From positions 53,847 through 117,846 of the forward strand of contig NZ_JAFCAR010000006.1 of NCBI RefSeq assembly GCF_016820245.1: 64,000 nt of DNA, in the 5' to 3' direction. Below the pieces are notes generated by a model that was given only the letters and a program-made list of their open reading frames with translations, did no database searches and was not told the DNA's origin. Of this stretch, positions 9,002-17,322 are shown one piece after another. The position numbers were made by a program, and so were the translations under genes. Positions within the stretch are counted from its first letter, which is position 1. Each line of letters begins with the position of its first letter. The stretch comes from Jannaschia sp. Os4. GTDB taxonomy: Bacteria > Pseudomonadota > Alphaproteobacteria > Rhodobacterales > Rhodobacteraceae.

Positions 9002-10317
9002 TGGACCCGCTCGTCCTCGGCCTCCTGGTCGCCGTCGCCACCATCGTGGTGCTCTTCTCCGGCGTCTCGGTGGCCATCGGCCTGCTGATCGTGTCGGGGG
9101 GCTTCCTCGTGATCTTCGACGGGATGCGCTCGCTCGAGCTGATGCCCGAGATCATGTTCGGCAAGCTCGACAACTTCGCCCTGCTCGCGATCCCGATGTT
9201 CATCCTCATGGGCGCCTCCATCGCGTCCACCCGCGCGGGTGCCGACCTCTACGAGGCGCTGGAGCGGTGGCTGACCCGCGTGCCCGGCGGGCTCGTGGTG
9301 TCGAACCTCGGCGCCTGCGCGCTCTTCTCGGCAATGTCCGGGTCCAGCCCCGCGACCTGCGCCGCCATCGGCAAGATGGGCATCCCCGAGATGCGAAAGC
9401 GCGGCTATCCCGACGGCATCGCCGCCGGGTCCATCGCCGCGGGCGGCACGCTCGGCATCCTGATCCCGCCCTCGGTCACGATGATCGTCTACGGCATCGC
9501 CACCGAGACGAGCATCGGGCGCCTCTTCCTCGCCGGCGTGTTCCCCGGACTCCTGCTCGTGGGGCTGTTCATGGCGTGGTCGCTCTATGCGACGTGGCGG
9601 TCCGGCGACGCCGCCGTCCTGACGCCCACGACCTACACCCTGCGCCAGCGGGTCGAGGTGCTGCCCCGCGTCCTGCCCTTCATCGCGATCATCCTCGGCG
9701 TGCTCTACGCGATGTATGGCGGCATCGCGACGCCCAGCGAGACGGCGGCCATCGGCGCGCTGCTCTGCCTGCTGATCGCGATGGTGATCTACAAGCTGTG
9801 GTCGCCCGCCCGCATCTGGGACGTGCTGCGCGACACGACCAAGGAGTCGGTGATGATCCTGTTCATCATCGCCGCCGCGGGCGTGTTCTCCTACATGCTG
9901 TCCTCGCTCTTCATCACGCAGAGCATCGCGCAGTGGATCGGCACCTTGGAGGTCAACCGCTGGGTGCTGATGGGGGCGGTGAACGTGTTCCTGCTGGTGG
10001 CGGGCTTCTTCCTGCCGCCCGTGGCCGTGATCCTGATGGCGGCGCCCATCCTGCTGCCGATCATCACGACGGCCGGCTTCGATCCGATCTGGTTCGCCGT
10101 GGTCCTGACGATCAACATGGAGATCGGGCTGATCTCCCCGCCCGTGGGCCTGAACCTCTACGTGATCAACGGCATCGCCCCGGACATCAAGCTGAAGACC
10201 ATCCTCACCGGCTCGCTGCCCTTCGTGGGCTGCATGGTGGTGGCGATCGTGCTGCTCTGCCTGTTCCCCGGCATCGCGACGTGGCTGCCCGACGCGGTGA
10301 TGGGGCCGTCGCTGTGA
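9001..10317 (+). CDS. dctM: TRAP transporter large permease subunit DctM
   Basis: Large sodium-dependent permease of 438 residues, the normal length, with about a dozen hydrophobic helices. Recognisable DctM motifs include FSAMSGSSPATCAAIGKMGIPEM (first discontinuous loop; quoted region about residues 108-130), AAGGTLGILIPPS and the second-repeat LISPPVGLNLYVINGI. The start overlaps the dctQ stop by one base and the stop overlaps the GTG of the decarboxylase gene, so the operon is tightly coupled. It would carry dicarboxylate from DctP into the cytoplasm. Confidence 0.92.
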   Translation: MDPLVLGLLVAVATIVVLFSGVSVAIGLLIVSGGFLVIFDGMRSLELMPEIMFGKLDNFALLAIPMFILMGASIASTRAGADLYEALERWLTRVPGGLVVSNLGACALFSAMSGSSPATCAAIGKMGIPEMRKRGYPDGIAAGSIAAGGTLGILIPPSVTMIVYGIATETSIGRLFLAGVFPGLLLVGLFMAWSLYATWRSGDAAVLTPTTYTLRQRVEVLPRVLPFIAIILGVLYAMYGGIATPSETAAIGALLCLLIAMVIYKLWSPARIWDVLRDTTKESVMILFIIAAAGVFSYMLSSLFITQSIAQWIGTLEVNRWVLMGAVNVFLLVAGFFLPPVAVILMAAPILLPIITTAGFDPIWFAVVLTINMEIGLISPPVGLNLYVINGIAPDIKLKTILTGSLPFVGCMVVAIVLLCLFPGIATWLPDAVMGPSL

Positions 10318-11582
10318 GCCTGCTGGCCGACATCCTGTCCGGCCTCTTCGACCGCCGCCGCGCGCCGCCGCCCGTGGACAAGGACGACCGCCGCGCGCCC
10401 TCGGACCTCGCCCGCGCGCTGATGCGGGCACCGGGCGAGGACGCGCAGCGTGACCTCGCCGCCCTGCTCCTGTCCCGCTACGCCGAGCAGGACGACGCCG
10501 GGAAGCGCGCCCTCTTCCTCGCGCTGGCCCGGGACATGGACGTGGACGCCGCCGCCGTGCGCGCCGCCGTGGAGGCCTACGCCGCCGCGCCCGACCGCGA
10601 CACGTACCGCGCCTTCGCCGCCGCCGCCGAGCCGCCGCGCCAAGACCTGATCCGCCGGGTCAACCGGGTCACCGACGCCACGGGCCAGATCGTCCGGATG
10701 CGCGCCGACCTCCTGCGCCTCATCCGCGCCGGCGGCGGCGACGCCCCGGCCCTCGCCGCGCTGGACGAGGACTTCCGCCACCTCCTGTCGTCGTGGTTCA
10801 ACCGCGGGTTCCTCGTGCTGCGCCCGATCACGTGGGAGACGTCGGCGGCGCTGCTCGAGAAGATCATCGCCTACGAGGCGGTGCACGACATCGGCGGCTG
10901 GGACGACCTGCGCCGCCGACTCCAGCCGCCCGACCGGCGCTGCTTCGCCTTCTTCCACCCGGCCATGCCCGACGAGCCGCTGATCTTCGTCGAGATCGCG
11001 CTCACCCGCGGCATCCCCGCCTCCGTGCAGGGAATCCTCCACCCCGAGCGCAGCCCCATCCCCGCCGCCGAGGCCGACACCGCCTGCTTCTACTCCATCT
11101 CGAACTGCCAGCCGGGCCTGTCGGGCATCTCCTTCGGCAACTCGCTCATCAAGCAGGTGGTGGCCGACCTGCGCGAGGCGCTGCCCAACCTCTCGACCTT
11201 CGTCACCCTGTCCCCCGTGCCGGGCCTCGCTCGCTGGGCCGAGGACGAGGGGATGGGTCCGCCGCCGGACGCGCAGAGCGCCCGCCGCCGCGCCGCGCGC
11301 TACCTTGTGCGGGCCAAGTCGTCCGCGGGGGCGCCCCGCGACCCGGTCGCGCGCTTCCACCTCGGCAACGGGGCGCGGCTGCACGCCGTCCACGCGGGCG
11401 CCGACACCTCCGAGCGGGGGCAGCGGCAGTCATGGGGCGTGATGGTGAACTACCTCTACGACCGGCCCGAGATCGCGGGGAACCACCGCCGCTTCTCCGA
11501 GACCGGCGAGATCGCCGCCAGCGACGCCGTCCGGGCGCTGGCGGCCGAGCGCCCCGCGCCCCAGCCTGAGGAGGTCCGATGA
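10314..11582 (+). CDS. Malonyl-CoA decarboxylase
   Basis: Cytoplasmic enzyme of 422 residues that converts malonyl-CoA to acetyl-CoA and CO2 (MatA/MCD family). The GTG at 10314 overlaps the dctM stop. The N-terminal half is helical. The catalytic half contains FVEIALTRGIP, ILHPERSP (its serine matches the catalytic Ser of the family), FYSISNCQPGLSGISFGN and FHLGNGARLH (its histidine matches the catalytic His). The last codons overlap the start of the malonyl-CoA synthetase gene (ATGA). The gene pair plus the TRAP importer form a complete malonate utilisation pathway. Confidence 0.94.
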   Translation: MSLLADILSGLFDRRRAPPPVDKDDRRAPSDLARALMRAPGEDAQRDLAALLLSRYAEQDDAGKRALFLALARDMDVDAAAVRAAVEAYAAAPDRDTYRAFAAAAEPPRQDLIRRVNRVTDATGQIVRMRADLLRLIRAGGGDAPALAALDEDFRHLLSSWFNRGFLVLRPITWETSAALLEKIIAYEAVHDIGGWDDLRRRLQPPDRRCFAFFHPAMPDEPLIFVEIALTRGIPASVQGILHPERSPIPAAEADTACFYSISNCQPGLSGISFGNSLIKQVVADLREALPNLSTFVTLSPVPGLARWAEDEGMGPPPDAQSARRRAARYLVRAKSSAGAPRDPVARFHLGNGARLHAVHAGADTSERGQRQSWGVMVNYLYDRPEIAGNHRRFSETGEIAASDAVRALAAERPAPQPEEVR

Positions 11583-13072
11583 CCGCGAACCACGGATACG
11601 ACGCCCTCGTCGGCCGCCACGCCGGATCGGACCGGCCGTTCCTCCGGGCGCCCGACGGGACCGCGTGGAGCTATGCCGACTTCGCCGACCGCGCCGCCCG
11701 CCTCGCCGGGGCGCTCGCCTCCCACGGCCTCCGGCCCGGCGACCGCATCGCGGTCCAAGTCGCCAAGCACCCGGACGCCCTCGCGCTCTACGCGGCGTCC
11801 CTGCGGGGCGGGCACGTGTTCCTGCCGCTCAACACCGCCTACACCGCCGCCGAGCTGGACCACTTCGTCGGCGACTCCGGCGCGGCCCTCGTGGTCTGCG
11901 ACCCCGACACGCACGAGGCCGTCGCCCCCGTCGCCGACCGCTTCGGCGCGCGCACCGCGACCCTCGCCGCCCTCGCGGCGGACGCGGACGGCGCGGACCC
12001 CGCCCCCGTCGCCGCGCGCGCGCCCGACGACCTCGCCGCGATCCTCTACACCTCGGGCACCACGGGCCGGTCCAAGGGCGCGATGCTGACCCACGACAAC
12101 CTGCTGTCCAACGCGGCCACGCTGAAGGACGCGTGGCGCTTCACGGCGGACGACGTCCTGATCCACGCCCTGCCCATCTTCCACACCCACGGCCTGTTCG
12201 TGGCGACCAACGTCACCCTCGCCGCCGGTTCGTCGATGATCTTCCACGACCGCTACGACCCCGACGCCATCCTCGCCGCCATGCCGGAGGCCACCGCGAT
12301 GATGGGGGTGCCGACCTTCTACACCCGCCTGCTCGACCACCCCGGCCTGACGCGGGAGGCGACCGGAGGAATGCGCCTCTTCGTGTCCGGCTCCGCGCCC
12401 ATGCTCGCCGAGACGCACCGCGCGTGGACCGACCGCACCGGCCACCGCATCCTCGAGCGCTACGGCATGACCGAGACCAACATGAACACCTCCAACCCCT
12501 ACGACGGCGACCGCCGCCCCGGCACCGTGGGCCTGCCGCTGCCGGGGGTGGAGGTGCGCGTGGTGGACGGCGACCGCGCGCCGGTCCCCGCGGGCGAGAC
12601 CGGCATGATCGAGGTGCGCGGACCCAACGTGTTCCCCGGCTACTGGAACCTGCCCGAGAAGACGGCGGAGGAGCTGGGCCCGGACGGCTGGTTCGTCACC
12701 GGCGACCTCGGGGTGCTGTCGGACGACGGCTACCTCTCGATCGTGGGGCGTCAGAAGGACCTCGTCATCACGGGCGGCTACAACGTCTATCCCAAGGAGG
12801 TGGAGGAGGCGCTCGACGACCAGCCCGGCGTGCTGGAATCGGCCGTGTTCGGCGTGGCCCACCCCGACATGGGCGAGGGGGTCGTGGCCGTCGTCGTGCC
12901 GGAGGCGGGCGCCGCCCCCGACCCCGACGCGCTGCGCGCCGCGCTGGAGGACCGCCTCGCCCGCTTCAAGCAGCCGCGCCGGATCGAGGTGATCGACGCC
13001 CTGCCCCGCAACGCGATGGGCAAGGTCCAGAAGGCGGCCCTGCGCGAGCGCTACGCCGACAGCTTCGCCTGA
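11579..13072 (+). CDS. matB: Malonyl-CoA synthetase MatB
   Basis: ATP-dependent acyl-CoA synthetase of 497 residues (ANL superfamily) that activates malonate to malonyl-CoA. The P-loop reads ILYTSGTTGRSKGAML (about residues 155-170), the adenylate motif ERYGMTETNMN, the hinge GRQKDLVITGGYNVYPKEVE, and the C-terminal catalytic lysine lies in NAMGKVQK. The ERYGMTETNMNTSNPYDGDRRPGTVG stretch (motif near residue 297) is characteristic of MatB rather than acetyl- or long-chain acyl-CoA synthetases. It is translationally coupled to malonyl-CoA decarboxylase. The next gene downstream is on the opposite strand. Confidence 0.94.
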   Translation: MTANHGYDALVGRHAGSDRPFLRAPDGTAWSYADFADRAARLAGALASHGLRPGDRIAVQVAKHPDALALYAASLRGGHVFLPLNTAYTAAELDHFVGDSGAALVVCDPDTHEAVAPVADRFGARTATLAALAADADGADPAPVAARAPDDLAAILYTSGTTGRSKGAMLTHDNLLSNAATLKDAWRFTADDVLIHALPIFHTHGLFVATNVTLAAGSSMIFHDRYDPDAILAAMPEATAMMGVPTFYTRLLDHPGLTREATGGMRLFVSGSAPMLAETHRAWTDRTGHRILERYGMTETNMNTSNPYDGDRRPGTVGLPLPGVEVRVVDGDRAPVPAGETGMIEVRGPNVFPGYWNLPEKTAEELGPDGWFVTGDLGVLSDDGYLSIVGRQKDLVITGGYNVYPKEVEEALDDQPGVLESAVFGVAHPDMGEGVVAVVVPEAGAAPDPDALRAALEDRLARFKQPRRIEVIDALPRNAMGKVQKAALRERYADSFA

Positions 13073-13073
13073 G

Positions 13074-13451
13074 CTAGCCCACCGCCTCGGCGGGCGCGCC
13101 GTAGCCTGCCACGGCGGCATCCACCGTCCACAGCGGCAGCCCCTCGGCCCGCGCCTGCGCCAGCAGCAGCCGGTCGAACGGGTCCGCATGGCGCGGGGGC
13201 AGCCGTCCCACGCCCAGCACGTGGGGCGCCTCCACCGCCAGTTCCTCGTAGCCCCCCGCGACCAGCCCGCGGCGCAGCGCGGCGGCGTCCACCGTGAAGT
13301 CCGCGCGGCCCAGCCCCGCCTTGATGACCACCTCCCAGAGCGAGGCCACCGAGAACGCGGGGCGGAACCCCGGATCCCGCAGCGCATCCGCCACCGCGCC
13401 CGGCAGGCGGTCCGACCCCGTCGCCGCCCAGAGCAGCAGGTGCGTGTCCAA
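13074..13451 (-). CDS. vapC: VapC-type PIN-domain toxin
   Basis: Ribonuclease toxin of the PIN family. The conserved acidic residues appear as LLDTHLLLWA (first Asp), SLWEVVIKAGLG (Glu in the second motif) and HADPFDRLLLAQA (third Asp cluster). The start is unclear: no ATG or GTG lies in frame near the expected site. A TTG at 13451 gives 125 residues but cuts into the first strand. An ATA at 13472-13470 overlaps the antitoxin stop (ATAA) and gives MSARTALLDTH if used, which fits the family better. The coordinates use the TTG. It follows the antitoxin gene directly and both are on the minus strand, converging on matB. Confidence 0.82.
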   Translation of the reverse strand: MDTHLLLWAATGSDRLPGAVADALRDPGFRPAFSVASLWEVVIKAGLGRADFTVDAAALRRGLVAGGYEELAVEAPHVLGVGRLPPRHADPFDRLLLAQARAEGLPLWTVDAAVAGYGAPAEAVG

Positions 13452-13468
13452 GAGCGCCGTGCGCGCGC

Positions 13469-13699
13469 TTATCCGCCGAACGCCGCCGCGATCTCGTCCC
13501 CGCCCATCGTGTCGAAGTCGTCCGGCACCGCCGCGTCGAGGAAGCCGATCCGCCGCCCCGCCGCCTCCTCGGCCGACAGGCCCACGATCTTGACCAAGGG
13601 CGTCCCCGCCTTGGCGATCACGATGTCCTCGCCCCGCCGCGCCGCCTCGACCAGCCGCGACAGGTGCGTCTTGGCCTCGTGGATGTTGACCGTCCGCAT
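13469..13699 (-). CDS. vapB: Phd/YefM-type antitoxin (VapB role)
   Basis: Antitoxin of 76 residues. MRTVNIHEAKTHLSRLVEAA matches the Phd/YefM DNA-binding fold, followed by GEDIVIAKAGTPLVKI. The C-terminal tail (DDFDTMGGDEIAAAFGG) would wrap around and inhibit the toxin. The start at 13699 is supported by GGAGGG just upstream. The gene symbol follows its pairing with a PIN toxin; by family it is Phd-like. It likely represses its own promoter through the palindromes just upstream. Confidence 0.87.
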   Translation of the reverse strand: MRTVNIHEAKTHLSRLVEAARRGEDIVIAKAGTPLVKIVGLSAEEAAGRRIGFLDAAVPDDFDTMGGDEIAAAFGG

Positions 13700-13716
13700 C
13701 GCGCCCTCCAAGGGTT

Positions 13717-13736
13717 GGTCCACTGGACTTAGTCCA
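13717..13736. promoter_or_regulatory. Toxin-antitoxin operator (overlapping palindromes)
   Basis: Three alternating half-sites GTCCA/TGGAC form two overlapping dyads, GGTCCACTGGAC (13717-13728) and TGGACTTAGTCCA (13724-13736). They lie just upstream of the antitoxin start, as expected for autoregulation by the antitoxin-toxin complex. Confidence 0.65.
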
Positions 13737-13777
13737 TCCGCCCCGCCCGCTCAAGCCACGCCGCCGCTGTTGCGCGC

Positions 13778-13795
13778 CCGTCACCGGCCTGTCAC
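13778..13795 (+). promoter_or_regulatory. Candidate Pho box upstream of phnD
   Basis: Two 7-base direct repeats, CCGTCAC and CTGTCAC, are separated by four bases, giving the 11-base period of a PhoB box (consensus CTGTCAT). It lies about 75 bases before the phnD start, so the phosphonate importer is probably induced by phosphate limitation. Confidence 0.6.
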
Positions 13796-13868
13796 GACTT
13801 CGTTGCGAACCGGCGCCATCGCGCACCGGACGCACGGGCCGCCGGCCCCAAAGGGAGGAGACACACAC

Positions 13869-14837
13869 ATGACCCACGCCAAGCTCTTGGCCACCGCCGC
13901 CCTCGCCGCGCTCGCATGGGGGATGCCCGCCCATGCGCAGGACTGCGAGCGCGGCACGCTGGACGACCGCTACTGCGACGCCGACGGCGACCTGATCGCC
14001 GACATCCCGACCGACGAGTCCCAACTGGTCGATCCCGACACGCTCATCTTCGCCTACACCCCCGTCGAGGACCCCGCCGTCTACGAGGCCGCATGGTCCG
14101 ACTTCCTCGCCTACCTCGAGGAGCAGACGGGCAAGGACGTCGTCTTCTTCCCCGTCCAGAACAACGCCGCCCAGATCGAGGCGATGCGCTCGGGCCGCCT
14201 GCACATCGCGGGCTTCAACACCGGCTCGAACCCGCTGGCCGTCAACTGCGCGGGCTTCCGGCCCTTCACCATCATGGCCGCCGAGGACGGATCCTTCGGC
14301 TACGAGATGGAGATCATCACGCACCCGGATTCGGGCATCTCCTCGGTCGAGGACATCGCGGGCGGGCAGCTGGCCTTCACCTCCGAGACGTCGAACTCCG
14401 GCTTCAAGGCGCCCTCGGCGATCCTGGCCAGCGAGTTCGGCATGACGGCGGGCGAGGACTTCGAGCCCGTGTTCTCCGGCAAGCACGACAACTCGATCCT
14501 CGGCGTCGCCAACAAGGACTACCCGGCGGCGGCCATCGCCAACTCGGTCAAGCAGCGGATGCTGGAGCGCGACGTGGTCTCCGACGACCAGCTCGTCACG
14601 ATCTACACCTCGCAGACCTTCCCTACGACGGGCTACGGCACCGCGCACAACCTGACGCCGGAGCTGCAGCAGTCGATCCGCGACGCGTTCTTCTCCTTCG
14701 ACTGGGCGGGCACGACGCTGGAGGAGGAGTTCGGCAAGAACGGCGAGGCGCAGTTCCTCGAGATGACGTATCAGGACTTCTGGTCCGTGATCCGCCAGAT
14801 CGACGAGGCGAACGGCGTCTCCTACAACTGCTCCTGA
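13869..14837 (+). CDS. phnD: Phosphonate/phosphite ABC transporter binding protein PhnD
   Basis: Secreted binding protein of 322 residues. The ATG at 13869 follows AAGGGAGGAG and begins a signal peptide (cleavage near AHA, residue 24). The mature start [17 protein letters not shown] with two cysteines, then [18 protein letters not shown], is characteristic of alphaproteobacterial PhnD. The ligand pocket region includes [17 protein letters not shown]. It is the first gene of a phnD-phnC-phnE-phnE operon. The ligand could be a phosphonate, phosphite or phosphate ester; no C-P lyase genes are in the window. Confidence 0.93.
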   Translation: MTHAKLLATAALAALAWGMPAHAQDCERGTLDDRYCDADGDLIADIPTDESQLVDPDTLIFAYTPVEDPAVYEAAWSDFLAYLEEQTGKDVVFFPVQNNAAQIEAMRSGRLHIAGFNTGSNPLAVNCAGFRPFTIMAAEDGSFGYEMEIITHPDSGISSVEDIAGGQLAFTSETSNSGFKAPSAILASEFGMTAGEDFEPVFSGKHDNSILGVANKDYPAAAIANSVKQRMLERDVVSDDQLVTIYTSQTFPTTGYGTAHNLTPELQQSIRDAFFSFDWAGTTLEEEFGKNGEAQFLEMTYQDFWSVIRQIDEANGVSYNCS

Positions 14838-14845
14838 CGACCTCG

Positions 14846-14871
14846 GCGCGGCGGCGGACGTCGCCGCGCCC
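14846..14871. other. GC hairpin between phnD and phnC
   Basis: GGCGCGGCG pairs with CGCCGCGCC across an 8-base loop, nine bases after the phnD stop. It is likely to stabilise or attenuate the message and resembles the hairpins behind the other binding-protein genes of this window. Confidence 0.55.
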
Positions 14872-14889
14872 CCTCCCGGAAGGACCGGC

Positions 14890-15684
14890 ATGCTCGACCT
14901 CCAAGGGCTGACCAAGACCTACAAGACCGGCGACCAAGCCCTGAAGGGCATCGACCTGACGGTGCCCTCGGGACAGGTGCTGGCCCTGATCGGCCCGTCC
15001 GGCGCGGGCAAGTCGACGATGATCCGCTGCATCAACCGCTTGGTGGAGCCCACCGGCGGGGCGGTGATGCTCGACGGCACGGACCTGACCAAGCTCGGCT
15101 CCGGCGCGCTGCGCAAGGCCCGGCGCGAGATGGGCATGATCTTCCAGGAATACGCGCTCGTGGAGCGCCTCACGGTGATGGAGAACGTCCTGTCGGGCCG
15201 CCTCGGCTACGTGGGCTTCTGGCGCTCCTTCCTGCGCCGCTACCCGCAGTCGGACGTGGACGAGGCGTTCCGCCTGCTCGACCGCGTCGGCCTGCTGCAC
15301 ATGGCCGACAAGCGCGCCGACGAGCTGTCCGGTGGCCAGCGCCAGCGCGTCGGCATCTGCCGCGCCCTGATCCAGGACCCGAAGCTCCTGCTCGTGGACG
15401 AGCCGACCGCCTCGCTCGACCCCAAGACCTCGCGCCAGATCATGCGCCTCATCTGCGAGCTCTGCGCCGAGCGGGGTCTCGCGGCGATCATCAACATCCA
15501 CGACGTCGCGCTTGCGCAGATGTTCGTGCCCCGCGTCGTCGGCCTGCGCTTCGGCGAGATCGTGTTCGACGGCCCGCCCGAGGGGCTGACCCCCGACCGC
15601 CTGACCGAGATCTACGGCGAGGAGGACTGGGAGGCGACCATCGAGGCCGTGGACGAGGACGACGCGGTGGAGGCGGTGGCGTGA
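14890..15684 (+). CDS. phnC: Phosphonate ABC transporter ATPase PhnC
   Basis: ATPase of 264 residues with Walker [11 protein letters not shown]-loop [15 protein letters not shown], signature [15 protein letters not shown], Walker [13 protein letters not shown] and switch INIHDVALA. The [12 protein letters not shown] and [12 protein letters not shown] segments are PhnC-like. GGAAGGA precedes the ATG. Its last four bases overlap the GTG start of the first permease. It energises import through PhnE1/PhnE2. Confidence 0.93.
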   Translation: MLDLQGLTKTYKTGDQALKGIDLTVPSGQVLALIGPSGAGKSTMIRCINRLVEPTGGAVMLDGTDLTKLGSGALRKARREMGMIFQEYALVERLTVMENVLSGRLGYVGFWRSFLRRYPQSDVDEAFRLLDRVGLLHMADKRADELSGGQRQRVGICRALIQDPKLLLVDEPTASLDPKTSRQIMRLICELCAERGLAAIINIHDVALAQMFVPRVVGLRFGEIVFDGPPEGLTPDRLTEIYGEEDWEATIEAVDEDDAVEAVA

Positions 15685-16505
15685 CCACCGCCACCCACCG
15701 CGAACTCGACGACATGCTGGGCCGGGGCTGGCGCAAGCCGCCCCTCGTCAGGCGCCCGTGGCTCCGCTGGACCCTCGTCGTCGGCTCCGTCCTCTACCTG
15801 ATCGCCGCCGTCTCCACGATCGAGGTCGACTGGAACCGCGTCTACGAGGGGCTCGACCGCGGCGCGCAGTTCGTGCTCGCCTTCACCTCGCCCGACTTCA
15901 CCTCCCGCGCCTCCGACATCTGGAAGGGTCTGAGCGAGTCCATCGTGATGACCATCGCGTCGTCGGTGGTCGGCATCCTGATCTCCATCCCCATCGGCCT
16001 CGGCGCAGCGCGCAACATCGCCCCCCTGCCCGTCTACCTCGTCTGCCGCGGCATCATCGCCGTCTCCCGCGCCCTGCAGGAGATCATCGTCGCCATCCTC
16101 CTGGTCGCCATCTTCGGCTTCGGCCCGCTGGCGGGCTTCCTGACGCTCAGCTTCGCGACCATCGGCTTCCTGTCCAAGCTGCTGGCCGAGGACATCGAGG
16201 CGATGGACCGCGTCCAAGCCGAGGCGATCCGCGCGTCGGGCGCCCGTTGGACCCAGTGGATTAACTACGGGGTCCAGCCACAGGTGATGCCCCGCCTCGT
16301 CGGGCTGTCGATCTACCGCGTCGACATCAACTTCCGCGAATCCGCGATCCTCGGGCTGGTCGGCGCGGGCGGGATCGGGGCCACGCTGAACACCGCGTTC
16401 GACCGCTACGAGTACGACACGGCGGCGGCGATCCTGATCCTCATCATCGGCATCGTCATGGTGCTGGAATACCTGTCCGGCGTGGTCCGGGCGAAGGTGC
16501 AGTAG
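15681..16505 (+). CDS. phnE: Phosphonate ABC transporter permease PhnE (first)
   Basis: Inner-membrane permease of 274 residues starting with GTG. Helices are predicted at about residues 30-46, 85-105, 118-145 and 225-262. The EAA-type loop that docks on PhnC reads [19 protein letters not shown], and the family motif [18 protein letters not shown] follows. It is followed by a second, divergent PhnE after one base. Two separate permeases imply a heterodimeric channel. Confidence 0.92.
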   Translation: MTTATHRELDDMLGRGWRKPPLVRRPWLRWTLVVGSVLYLIAAVSTIEVDWNRVYEGLDRGAQFVLAFTSPDFTSRASDIWKGLSESIVMTIASSVVGILISIPIGLGAARNIAPLPVYLVCRGIIAVSRALQEIIVAILLVAIFGFGPLAGFLTLSFATIGFLSKLLAEDIEAMDRVQAEAIRASGARWTQWINYGVQPQVMPRLVGLSIYRVDINFRESAILGLVGAGGIGATLNTAFDRYEYDTAAAILILIIGIVMVLEYLSGVVRAKVQ

Positions 16506-16506
16506 G

Positions 16507-17322
16507 GTGCCCGTCCTCGAGACCGACGCCGGCCCGATCTGGCGCCGCCGCACGCCCAAGCAGGCCCTCGTCCGCTGGTTCGGCTGGCTCGTGGGCCTCG
16601 CCGTGTTCCTGTTCTGCTGGCAGCGCATCTCGGACGCGACGACGTGGTTCTTCGTGTGGGACGCGCCGCGCATCGCGGGCGACATCTGGGACCGCGCGAC
16701 CCCGCCCCGGTGGGAGTACATCGCCCGCCTCGGACGCCCGATCTGGGACACCATCAACATCGCCACGCTCGGCACGCTGATCGCCCTCGTCCTCGCCGTC
16801 CCCGTGGCCTTCCTCGCCGCGCGCAACACCACGCCCTCGGCGCTGATCGTGCGGCCCGTGGCCCTCCTGATCATCGTCGCGACCCGCTCGATCAACTCGC
16901 TGATCTGGGCACTCCTGCTGATCGCGATCATCGGGCCGGGCGTGTTCGCGGGCGTCGTCGCCATCGCCATCCGCTCCATCGGCTTCTGCGCCAAGCTGCT
17001 CTACGAGGCCATCGAGGAGATCGACCGCACCCAGGTCGAGGCGATCACCGCCACGGGCGCGTCGCGCTGGCAGGTCATGGCCTACGGGATCGTGCCCCAG
17101 ATCGCCCCCGCCTTCGCGGGCATCGCGGTGTTCCGGTGGGACATCAACATCCGCGAATCCACCGTTCTCGGCCTCGTCGGCGCGGGGGGGATCGGGCTTC
17201 AGCTGCAGGGCTCGCTCAACACGCTGGCGTGGCCGCAGGTCTCGCTGATCCTGCTCGTGATCCTCGCCGCCGTGGTCATCTCCGAATGGGTCTCGGCCAA
17301 GGTGCGCGGCGCGATCATCTAG
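16507..17322 (+). CDS. phnE: Phosphonate ABC transporter permease PhnE (second)
   Basis: Second permease of 271 residues, GTG start one base after the preceding stop. It has the ATPase-docking loop RTQVEAITATGASRWQVMAYG and [21 protein letters not shown]. The N-terminus has an extended soluble segment with a helix near residues 25-40 (WFGWLVGLAVFLFCW). Its last base, the G of the TAG stop, is the first base of the HAD gene's GTG start, which suggests coupling of that enzyme to the transporter. Confidence 0.92.
   Translation: MPVLETDAGPIWRRRTPKQALVRWFGWLVGLAVFLFCWQRISDATTWFFVWDAPRIAGDIWDRATPPRWEYIARLGRPIWDTINIATLGTLIALVLAVPVAFLAARNTTPSALIVRPVALLIIVATRSINSLIWALLLIAIIGPGVFAGVVAIAIRSIGFCAKLLYEAIEEIDRTQVEAITATGASRWQVMAYGIVPQIAPAFAGIAVFRWDINIRESTVLGLVGAGGIGLQLQGSLNTLAWPQVSLILLVILAAVVISEWVSAKVRGAII

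Noticed and set aside
13074..14915. A long minus-strand frame running from vapC through phnD
   Set aside because: Only its last 130 residues are a PIN domain; the rest is antisense to phnD and vapB is in another frame. The real toxin gene is short.
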